From contig JAHEGI010000020.1 of the NCBI GenBank assembly GCA_024639785.1, positions 166,360-204,804 of the forward strand: a stretch of DNA of 38,445 nucleotides, in the 5' to 3' direction. The notes below the pieces were generated by a model. That model saw only the letters and a list, made by a program, of their open reading frames with translations, ran no database searches and was not told the DNA's origin. Positions 6,839-13,823 of the stretch are shown piece by piece. The position numbers were made by a program, and so were the translations under genes. This stretch comes from Cryomorphaceae bacterium (GTDB lineage: Bacteria > Bacteroidota > Bacteroidia > Flavobacteriales > Schleiferiaceae). Each line of letters starts with the position of its first letter. Within the stretch, counting starts at the first letter, position 1.

Positions 6839-8038
6839 TTAAAAGCCAGAAATCCTCATATAAGGTTCCAAATCTTTTACCGACAGGTTCCTTGCAAGCA
6901 CTTTATTCCCTGATGACAGCACATAGATAGCAGGTGTACTCGGGATGAAGTATTTACTCCTAAACGTATCAACTGAACCCGATCCTGGAAAGGCTACAGT
7001 CAAGTTTTTCGATATTCCATTGTCTGCTATAAATTCGAGTAACTCATCTTCATTTTCGGACAAACTGATAGCAAAACCTGCTAAACCTTTATCAATATTT
7101 GCATCACAAAAACTAACTAAATCCGGCCAAGCTTCTTGACAATGATGGCAATCTGGATCAAAGAAGAATAGTATTTTGATAATGCCTTCAGTTTTGTGCA
7201 GTTCGAAATCTTCCTTATCTAAACCTTTAATCGTGAAATTATTAGCAATACTACCTACCATATTAACGCTCAAACTGCGCGCCTTTCCTATGATTTTATA
7301 ATCCGTCGTATCCAGGGGGATTTCATGCTGAAGATACTCCAAACCTACATGCACAAATACATTCTCGAACCCAACTACTTTATGATTTTCATATTTACTT
7401 AAGATTTTATATTCCAATTGGCGTCTATACTTGCCTGGTACTTTGCTCATTAATAAGTCTATTGAACTTTCAATTGAATCTGAGGAATTGAATTGTAGTT
7501 TGTCAAAATAATAGTCAAACATTTCGTTAAAAAATGGAGAATTCACAATGAAGTCCCAATTCAAACTTGGGAAAGACCAATATTTTGAATGAATTTTCCT
7601 CGTAGACATGTCTGCTGAGTCAATTCTAACCATTTGAGGAAACGCCACCTTAAAAATCTGGGGAATTGATTCTCTTTCACCCCCTGCTATGAGCTCCATC
7701 CATTTTGAGTTGTCACTAATGAACGCTTCATTATATGGGTCTTTGTAGACAAGACTCGAATCCGTGAAACTCAATGTTATTGGTGAATCGAACAGCACAA
7801 AGTCACCTATAATCCTGCCGGAATTAACTAAACTATAAAGCCCTGGTTCCAGCATAAGTATAGTCCCAACACCAAACAAAGTATCCACGGAGTAAAACTT
7901 CTCATCTCCTTGCCTTTTTGCCACCAATACTTCTTTCCCTTTGTACTTATCAAAGTCTTTAAATTCAACTTTCAGTACTTGCCCTTTCAAGGAGTGAACC
8001 GATAAAAATACGATTATTAATATTAAGATATTTTTCAT
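6839..8038 (-). CDS. Exported thioredoxin-fold protein (CxxC)
   Basis: The ATG at 8038 gives 399 aa and sits in an ATGA overlap with the preceding stop. The longer in-frame start adds nine residues before the signal peptide and is less likely. Residues 1-20 are a signal peptide (MKNILILIIVFLSVHSLKGQ). The C-terminal third is a TlpA/ResA-like thioredoxin domain: strand ILFFFDPDCHHC with the C297-x-x-C300 active site, later the cis-Pro strand PSTPAIYVL. The N-terminal two thirds resemble the lipoprotein-like domain found before thioredoxin domains in Bacteroidota, but I cannot name it. It probably carries out thiol-disulfide exchange in the periplasm. The coding sequence is very AT-rich. It ends 50 nt upstream of the rotor gene and may belong to the same transcript. 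Confidence 0.8.
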   Translation of the reverse strand: MKNILILIIVFLSVHSLKGQVLKVEFKDFDKYKGKEVLVAKRQGDEKFYSVDTLFGVGTILMLEPGLYSLVNSGRIIGDFVLFDSPITLSFTDSSLVYKDPYNEAFISDNSKWMELIAGGERESIPQIFKVAFPQMVRIDSADMSTRKIHSKYWSFPSLNWDFIVNSPFFNEMFDYYFDKLQFNSSDSIESSIDLLMSKVPGKYRRQLEYKILSKYENHKVVGFENVFVHVGLEYLQHEIPLDTTDYKIIGKARSLSVNMVGSIANNFTIKGLDKEDFELHKTEGIIKILFFFDPDCHHCQEAWPDLVSFCDANIDKGLAGFAISLSENEDELLEFIADNGISKNLTVAFPGSGSVDTFRSKYFIPSTPAIYVLSSGNKVLARNLSVKDLEPYMRISGF

Positions 8039-8544
8039 TTTAATTTTAACAATAAATCCACACAAATACCATCACAATAAGTTTTGTGATTTTTCAAATA
8101 ATGTTTTAAAATTATTAATTTATGATCCTTCAAATAATAGTATTCAATATCATTTATTGATACAACTTTATACAATTTTATTGATTTTTCATTCACTATT
8201 TCATGCCTCGACTTTTCCGGCAATATTGAATAAAAGGTGTCATCACTGACATCAACGCTCTTAAATTTTGATAACGAATGAATTGAAATTCTCTCATCCC
8301 TAGATCTCCCCACATAAACGTAGATAAGTGGAAACTCAAGCTTTGATTCAGACAAAAACTTGATATAGTCGTAGTTCGACATTTGATTTAATCCTTTCCA
8401 ACCACTCAATTCAGGATAGTCGAATGACTCTATCCCAAAATTCTTAAATTCAATTGGCTCACGTTCTGAATTAGGCGTACAAGCCCATATCCCCGCCAGG
8501 GCATATAGGCAGATATTCAGAATTCTTGGGACGAGGTTCTTCAT
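8035..8544 (-). CDS. Small putative lipoprotein of unknown function
   Basis: The protein is 169 aa with a hydrophobic N-terminus followed by Cys (LYALAGIWAC; Cys22), compatible with a lipoprotein signal although Trp at -2 is unusual. The remainder is rich in Lys, Tyr and Ile, with no recognisable domain. Two cysteines near the end (YCDGICVD) could form a disulfide and be a substrate for the adjacent thioredoxin-like protein (inference). Its stop overlaps the next ATG (ATGA), so the two are translationally coupled. Composition is strikingly AT-rich (about 30% GC over 8161-8220). The gene starts only 9 nt past a strong terminator hairpin, so its promoter must overlap that hairpin or it depends on read-through. 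Confidence 0.65.
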   Translation of the reverse strand: MKNLVPRILNICLYALAGIWACTPNSEREPIEFKNFGIESFDYPELSGWKGLNQMSNYDYIKFLSESKLEFPLIYVYVGRSRDERISIHSLSKFKSVDVSDDTFYSILPEKSRHEIVNEKSIKLYKVVSINDIEYYYLKDHKLIILKHYLKNHKTYCDGICVDLLLKLK

Positions 8545-8553
8545 TCAACTTCT

Positions 8554-8592
8554 AAAATAAAAAAGCCGGCTCATCGCCGGCTTTTTTATTTT
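8554..8592 (-). terminator. Strong intrinsic terminator, 17-bp stem, bidirectional shape
   Basis: Positions 8554-8570 and 8576-8592 are perfect inverted repeats: A-tract, GCCGGC, 5-nt loop, GCCGGC, T-tract. It follows the 44-aa gene by 7 nt on the minus strand. It also lies only 9 nt upstream of the next start codon, which suggests possible attenuation of the motor-linked operon. Confidence 0.9.
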
Positions 8593-8599
8593 GAGTAAA

Positions 8600-8734
8600 T
8601 TACTTCTGCTTTTCCTCCAATGTCTTGATTCGGTCTTCAAGCTTACCGATCCATGTTTTCATGAGATTCAGCATCATGAAGAGAAAGAGCACTAACAAAC
8701 CGCTGATTACAGCGAAAACCATCGATGTCGACAT
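8600..8734 (-). CDS. 44-aa single-pass membrane protein
   Basis: An ATG at 8734 and TAA at 8600 enclose a 44-residue protein: MSTSMVFAVISGLLVLFLF, then MMLNLMKTWIGK, then a charged helix DRIKTLEEKQK. It shows one TM segment (about 5-24) and a short coiled-coil-like C-terminus. It lies between tRNA-Leu (17 nt downstream of the tRNA 3' end) and a strong terminator, so it may be transcribed with the tRNA. Tidy placement against the terminator and the membrane-protein-like composition support it being real. Function unknown. Confidence 0.6.
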   Translation of the reverse strand: MSTSMVFAVISGLLVLFLFMMLNLMKTWIGKLEDRIKTLEEKQK

Positions 8735-8750
8735 TGCGTTCAAATTTTAG

Positions 8751-8832
<82 letters not shown>

Positions 8833-9220
8833 AGTTTTAGGATGGCGCAAAGATAGGTGCGAAATCTTTAGCTCCTTTCGGAATTCCATGTCGAATATCA
8901 ACTTTGCTCTATTCGCGTCAAAGCAGATTTGGATCCATTCCCGTAGTTGGTCATTTCCACGCGACTGCACGTTTGACACACATCCGGAAAACGCGACATC
9001 CATGGCACGGGTCGGTGCCAGTTCTAAGTACAAGACCAAGCAGCCAAGCCCATTTTGTTCAGTTTATCGTGCTTCCCTCAGCCTACTTATCAGTCTGTCG
9101 TTTGCTTTCAGACCCCTGTAGTGTCATCCAAAAAGTTGTCAACAAGCACGTGGCTTTTATCCCAAATTCAGGGGTGTCCCAAGCCAATTTCGTACCTTTA
9201 GAGGGTCGGATAAAACGCAC
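8833..9220. other. Intergenic region between tRNA-Leu and the flavin-reductase-like gene
   Basis: There are 388 bases without a convincing gene; reading frames here lack recognisable protein features. It should hold the divergent promoters for the tRNA and for the gene at 9221. A TACCTTTA at 9193-9200 resembles the Bacteroidota -7 element TAnnTTTG, 20 nt before the ATG. I see no clear -33 element. Confidence 0.5.
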
Positions 9221-10141
9221 ATGATACACCTGAAACCAGAGGATCTCAGTATCCCAGATTTGCAACGCACCTTGCAGTTTGCCGTGGGGCCTCGCCCCAT
9301 TGCATTGGCCTCTACCGTTGACCGCGAAGGGCGGGTCAATTTGAGCCCTTTCAGCTTTTTCAATGTATTCAGTACCAATCCTCCCATCTTGATTTTTTCA
9401 CCCGCCAACCGCGGCCGAGATGGAAGCACGAAGGACACATTAAACAATGTCCTGGCTGTTCCACAGGTGGTGATTCACAGTGTGAGCCACTCCATGGTGG
9501 AGCAAACCAGTCTGTCGAGCACAGAATACGCCACGGGCGTCAACGAATTCGTCAAAGCCGGATTCACCGCCACTGCCAGTGATCTTGTGCAACCGCCTCG
9601 TGTGACTGAGGCCCCTGTGGCCATGGAATGTGAAGTACTTGAGGTCAAAGCCCTCGGGGATGGCCCCGGCGCAGGCAACTTGGTCATTTGTGAGGTCAAG
9701 CTTATTCATATCCACGAGCGCGTTCTCGATGAAGAAGGTCGACTGGACCAAGATGAGCTCGACTTGGTTGGACGCTTGGGCGGCGACTGGTATGTCCGCG
9801 CGAATGGAGACGCTTTATTCGAAGTGGAAAAGCCCATCGCCACGAAAGGCATTGGCGTCGACGCACTTCCTCCCTCCATCCGAAGTTCCACCATTCTTTC
9901 TGGCAATGATTTGGGCCGTCTCGGCAATGTGGAAATGGTTCCGAGTGAAGAGGAAGTCAGCGAATTTGCAACGCATCGTCGGATCCGTGAAATTTTTGAA
10001 CAAACAACCGACCGCATCGAACGTCGCGAACATCTTCACCACTACGCCAAAGAGGCTCTGGAAGCCAACAAGGTGAAGAAGGCATGGAAAATTCTTTTGA
10101 CGGACCGGCTCAACGCTCCGAAAGGAAGCGCTAATTTGTAA
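9221..10141 (+). CDS. Flavin-reductase-like (FMN-binding split barrel) flavoprotein
   Basis: The protein is 306 aa. The N-terminal two thirds match the flavin reductase-like/DIM6-NTAB family: RPIALASTVDREGRVNLSPFSFFN, SNPPIL-type strand (STNPPILIFSPANR), TKDTLNN and VIHSVSHSMVEQ. The motif APVAMECEVLEV and the Gly-rich GDGPGAGNLVICEV follow, as in the FMN-binding barrel. The C-terminal extension (about 215-306) is charged and helical and is typical of the longer bacteroidetal members. It probably binds FMN and reduces flavin or another small substrate with NAD(P)H; the substrate is unknown. It is the first gene of a probable two-gene unit with the DUF3127 gene (27-nt gap). Confidence 0.85.
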   Translation: MIHLKPEDLSIPDLQRTLQFAVGPRPIALASTVDREGRVNLSPFSFFNVFSTNPPILIFSPANRGRDGSTKDTLNNVLAVPQVVIHSVSHSMVEQTSLSSTEYATGVNEFVKAGFTATASDLVQPPRVTEAPVAMECEVLEVKALGDGPGAGNLVICEVKLIHIHERVLDEEGRLDQDELDLVGRLGGDWYVRANGDALFEVEKPIATKGIGVDALPPSIRSSTILSGNDLGRLGNVEMVPSEEEVSEFATHRRIREIFEQTTDRIERREHLHHYAKEALEANKVKKAWKILLTDRLNAPKGSANL

Positions 10142-10168
10142 TCTCAATTCTTCTTTCAATATCTACGC

Positions 10169-10561
10169 ATGGAAATCACAGGCACCGTAAAAAAAATCAT
10201 GGAGGTTCAACAAGTGAGCCCCACCTTCCGAAAGCGCGAACTCGTTGTTCAAACGGATGAGCAATATCCTCAGCCTATCCTGGTTGAATTCACGCAAGAT
10301 CGTTCCGACCTTCTCAACCGAGTGCAAGAAGGCCAAAAAGTGACCGTTTCAATCAACATTCGCGGACGCGAGTGGACCTCTAAAGAAGGTGAAACACGCT
10401 ATTATGTATCCATCCAAGGCTGGCGCATTCAAAATGCAGATGCCCCCGCTCCTGCGGCCAATAACGGCCCAACTTATGGCGGAGGCGCCCCAGTAGCTTC
10501 AGCTCCAGCCGCTCCCAATACCAATGCCTTTGACGGAGGAGATGACGATTTACCCTTCTGA
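10169..10561 (+). CDS. DUF3127-family OB-fold-like protein with SSB-like acidic tail
   Basis: The protein is 130 aa. Residues 1-90 form a beta-rich domain (MEITGTVKKIMEVQQVSPTF, KRELVVQTDEQYPQPILVEF, GQKVTVSINIRGREW) that I recognise as DUF3127, an OB-fold-like family of Bacteroidota and their phages. A Pro/Ala/Asn-rich disordered linker (about 92-122) leads to the C-terminal hexapeptide DDDLPF, almost identical to the SSB protein-docking tip DDDIPF. This layout is that of an SSB paralogue, so single-stranded nucleic-acid binding is a reasonable inference. A strong terminator follows 20 nt after the stop. Confidence 0.85.
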   Translation: MEITGTVKKIMEVQQVSPTFRKRELVVQTDEQYPQPILVEFTQDRSDLLNRVQEGQKVTVSINIRGREWTSKEGETRYYVSIQGWRIQNADAPAPAANNGPTYGGGAPVASAPAAPNTNAFDGGDDDLPF

Positions 10562-10581
10562 TCACAGCATATAATTACCAG

Positions 10582-10615
10582 AAATCCGGCGCCTCACGGC
10601 GCCGGATTTTTTTTT
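10582..10615 (+). terminator. Intrinsic terminator after the DUF3127 gene
   Basis: A 12-bp perfect stem (AAATCCGGCGCC / GGCGCCGGATTT) with a TCAC loop is followed by a run of nine T. It lies between convergent genes. Only the plus-strand side has the long U-tract, so it mainly terminates plus-strand transcription. Confidence 0.93.
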
Positions 10616-10633
10616 GCCCGAGAACATTCAACG

Positions 10634-11593
10634 CTAGGCACGGACGTCCAAGACATCGCGTAAAGCCGTGCCTAAGGACATAAAGGCCAGTACCAGGCTC
10701 GCGAGCGCCATCCCTGGAATCAATGCCAGATGGGCTTGGCCTGTGAGCAAATAGGCGTAGTGATCTTTTATCATACCTCCCCAAGAAGGCATCGGCGGCT
10801 GGGCTCCAATCCCCAAGAAACTCAATCCCGATTCGAGAAGAATGGCCGAGGCAAATTGACTTGCTGCCAGGACTATCAGCGCGGGAATCACCTGAGGGAC
10901 AATATGTTTGGTCAAAATGCGCCAAGGCGAATAGCCCAGGACCTCCGCCGCCTGCACAAACTCCGCCTCTTTGATAGAAAGCACTTGCCCACGGACCAAA
11001 CGAGCTACCTCTACCCAGGCCGTCAAGCCCACAGCGATAAACACTTGCCAAAATCCCTTCCCGAGTACAAAACTCAAGGCTATCACCATCAAAAAGGTGG
11101 GAATACTCCAAAAAATCTGAATGACCGATTGCAGAATTCGGTCCAACCAACCGCCATAGTAACCAGCTAATGCGCCTAAAGGGAGTCCAATGAGCAAGGA
11201 GATAAACACAGAAATAAGCCCAACACTCAACGAAATGCGTGCGCCCAGGATCAAACGACTCCATACATCCCGTCCATAGCGATCGGTCCCAAGCCACATC
11301 CGAAGGTGCCCTTCTTCTGAAGCCAGCCAGGGAGGGGCGGATTCATCCCCTACAAGCCACCAATTCCAATGGCGTGATTGGACTCGTTCTCCGGGTGTCA
11401 AGGGCAGCTCGCTCCCCATGGATTGCGCCGCAAAAGCCAAGTTCATGCGATTTGCATTTGGACTGTCATCCGTAGCCAAAACGTAGGCACCTAGGGCCAA
11501 GAGCAACCAAAAGCCCATGATTAAAAGTCCCCACTTCCCCAATCCATGCCGCCAGAGACGACGCAAAAGCGATTGACGAGGGGTTGCGTCCAT
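10634..11593 (-). CDS. OppC/DppC-type ABC transporter permease
   Basis: This 319-aa inner-membrane permease has TM1 at about 22-40 and a periplasmic region, then the family signature GTDRYGRDVWSRLILGAR (102-119). Five further TM segments and the cytoplasmic EAA loop (EAEFVQAAEVLG, 209-220) contact the ATPase. Family members move peptides or nickel with a second permease (OppB/DppB), two ATPases and a binding protein. None of those partners is in the window, so the substrate is open. The gene begins 17 nt after the S41 protease stop and is probably co-transcribed with it. Length is within the family range. Confidence 0.93.
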   Translation of the reverse strand: MDATPRQSLLRRLWRHGLGKWGLLIMGFWLLLALGAYVLATDDSPNANRMNLAFAAQSMGSELPLTPGERVQSRHWNWWLVGDESAPPWLASEEGHLRMWLGTDRYGRDVWSRLILGARISLSVGLISVFISLLIGLPLGALAGYYGGWLDRILQSVIQIFWSIPTFLMVIALSFVLGKGFWQVFIAVGLTAWVEVARLVRGQVLSIKEAEFVQAAEVLGYSPWRILTKHIVPQVIPALIVLAASQFASAILLESGLSFLGIGAQPPMPSWGGMIKDHYAYLLTGQAHLALIPGMALASLVLAFMSLGTALRDVLDVRA

Positions 11594-11610
11594 TCCCTTG
11601 AGCGAGGTGT

Positions 11611-13692
11611 TTAGCGAAGTGGCATTGACTGAACGATGCGCATCGCTTCGCCCAAATAGATATCGGTCGACAAGTTTTTGAACCAGCGGCTGTATTCGGT
11701 CACCTTCCCACTGTCCAAGGTGGATTCCTGGCCGGGGTAAGCGAAGGTCACGTCGAGCGTTTCCTTTGACTTGAGCAAATCATCAAAAGCCTCTGCTTCT
11801 GCATCTGCCTTTATTTCACGCTCAAAATAAGCCGTGTAATTCAAGGGAATCAACGTCTGATCTTGCTGTGATTTAAGCCATTTGGCGTATTCGTTGATGC
11901 GAGCAAATTCTGGATTGTCCGAAATGCGCTGCTGGGCCGCTTTGAGGTAGGACTTCGATAATTGGGGCTCAAATTGTACCGCGGCGTCCACGTAGTCCAC
12001 CGCTAAGGGGTAGTCCAACTCACGCTCACCATAAGGGATCTCTTGGTATGGATGGGGCAGCACCACGTCGCTTTCCACGCCTTGCAATTGGGTAGTTCCG
12101 CCCGTCACGCGGTAATATTTCTGTATCGTGAGTTTGAGGGCGCCCAAAGGCTTGTCTCCGTGGAAGGGCCCTGCGGCGCGGTCCAAATCTAGCATGTTCT
12201 GCACGGTGCCCTTGCCAAACGTTTGACGCGTGCCCACAATGATAGCCTTGTCATAATCTTGCAGGGCCGCGGCCACAATTTCGGAGGCTGAAGCGGTCCC
12301 CTCATTCACCATGACCAACAAAGGACCTTCCCAAACCGCGCCGGCGGCCCGATCATCGTAGGATCGAACGCGCTGCCCACTGGTCTTTACTTGCACCACA
12401 GGGCCCTTGTCGAAGAAGAGGCCGGCAATATCCACCGCCGCAGGCAGCGAACCTCCGCCATTGCCACGAAGGTCAAAAATCAAGCGCTCCATTCCCTGCG
12501 CTTTGAGGATTTCAATTTCTTTTTTCACATCGTCCGCACAATTGCGGTTGTTGTCGTCATAGAAATCGACATAGAACTTAGGTAAACGGATATAGCCCGT
12601 CTTCCCATCTTCCCCTATGCGTGCTGAGCGGGCAAATGTGGCTTCAATTTCCACGATGTCGCGAATAATGGGAATGACTTTCTCCGTGCCGTCCTTCTTG
12701 CGGACGGTCAGGCGAACCTCTGTACCCTTCTTGCCGCGAACCTTAGTGACCACTTTGTTCGTGCTCATGCCTACGATGTCTTCGGGCTCTGCCGCTCCTT
12801 GAGCCACTTTGAGAATCTTATCCCCTACTTCGAGCTCCCCTTGGCGCCAGCAGGCCGACCCCGTCACGATGGAAGCTACCGTGGTAAACTCCCCATCTTG
12901 TTGTAGCGAAGCACCAATGCCTTCCAATTGGCCCGTCATTTCAATTTCAAAGTTCTCTTGCTGACGGGGCGGAAAGTACTGGGTGTGTGGGTCGTAGACG
13001 CCGGTGTAGGCATTCATATAGAGGCCAAACCAATCCCCGCGCTCCATATCCTTCATGCTGCTGAACCACTCATCGTGGATCTCTAGCTCCTTTTCGCGGG
13101 CTTTCTTCTCCTCTTCTGCAAAGCCTGCATCGCCCAAATTAAACTTCGCTTGACCCGCTGAATCCGCCGCCAAGGAGCGATCATACAAACGGCTCAAAAC
13201 CCGAAAAGTCAAATAGTCCGTCCAGTATTGGCGCATGGCTTGGGCATCCGCTGGGAAAGGGCGCTTTTCCGAATCCGTTTCAAATGCACGCTCCGAACGG
13301 TAGTCCAGAGGGGAGGCCAAAATGTCTTTATACAGGGCTTGGGATTCCTTGAAACGCTTTTGCCATATATTCTGACTCAGGTTAAAAAAAGTCAAATCAC
13401 TTGTACGCAGGGCATCGTCTAAGAGGTCATTGTATGCCATCAAGGCCTGCACATCCTCGCCTAAAAGGAAGCGCTTTTCCGAATCCATGGACTCCAAGAA
13501 GAAGGCCATCACTTCGCGCGACAAGGCATCATCTATGGGCTTGGGCTGATAGTGAACCCCAGAGAGCGCATCATGGACTAATAGCATCACTACTTTTTCT
13601 TGGTCGTCCGAAGGGACCTTCCACGTAAAACTTAGGCCAAGGGCAGCGATCAATGCCAATGCAGGCAAGGTGAATTTCAGATTCTTCTTCAT
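11611..13692 (-). CDS. Tail-specific (Prc/Tsp/CtpA-type) S41 protease
   Basis: The ATG at 13692 gives 693 aa and puts a signal-peptide-like segment at the N-terminus (MKKNLKFTLPALALIAALG). The open frame extends 14 codons upstream but that start is less likely. In order: an N-terminal helical domain with the Prc-like DPHTQYFPP motif, a PDZ domain (about 250-345), the S41 catalytic domain with DLRGNGGG and EGTASASEI (catalytic Ser468), and FGKGTVQ (Lys494). A C-terminal domain of the Prc type follows. The Ser/Lys dyad is complete and spaced as in E. coli Prc plus one residue. It trims or degrades envelope proteins from their C-termini. A TACTTTCG box at 13724-13731 (minus) is a possible -7 element. 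It leads an operon with the permease. Confidence 0.94.
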   Translation of the reverse strand: MKKNLKFTLPALALIAALGLSFTWKVPSDDQEKVVMLLVHDALSGVHYQPKPIDDALSREVMAFFLESMDSEKRFLLGEDVQALMAYNDLLDDALRTSDLTFFNLSQNIWQKRFKESQALYKDILASPLDYRSERAFETDSEKRPFPADAQAMRQYWTDYLTFRVLSRLYDRSLAADSAGQAKFNLGDAGFAEEEKKAREKELEIHDEWFSSMKDMERGDWFGLYMNAYTGVYDPHTQYFPPRQQENFEIEMTGQLEGIGASLQQDGEFTTVASIVTGSACWRQGELEVGDKILKVAQGAAEPEDIVGMSTNKVVTKVRGKKGTEVRLTVRKKDGTEKVIPIIRDIVEIEATFARSARIGEDGKTGYIRLPKFYVDFYDDNNRNCADDVKKEIEILKAQGMERLIFDLRGNGGGSLPAAVDIAGLFFDKGPVVQVKTSGQRVRSYDDRAAGAVWEGPLLVMVNEGTASASEIVAAALQDYDKAIIVGTRQTFGKGTVQNMLDLDRAAGPFHGDKPLGALKLTIQKYYRVTGGTTQLQGVESDVVLPHPYQEIPYGERELDYPLAVDYVDAAVQFEPQLSKSYLKAAQQRISDNPEFARINEYAKWLKSQQDQTLIPLNYTAYFEREIKADAEAEAFDDLLKSKETLDVTFAYPGQESTLDSGKVTEYSRWFKNLSTDIYLGEAMRIVQSMPLR

Positions 13693-13823
13693 GAATAGGA
13701 TGCGTATGAAAGCGAGCATGCGCCGAAAGTACATAAATCATGCCCCGTTTAGAGGCTTGGCACGGCATTTGTCCCATGGGGGTTGAACCTGCGGCCCCTT
13801 TGAGGGTTATAGCGTTACAAGTT

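Noticed and set aside
8904-9265. Short open frames on both strands in the tRNA-Leu/flavin-reductase gap
   Set aside because: They have no signal peptide, domain or coupling to neighbours, and they overlap each other and the start of the real gene.
10575-11297. A 240-residue minus-strand frame overlapping the permease
   Set aside because: It is out of frame with the OppC signature motifs and has no domain pattern of its own.
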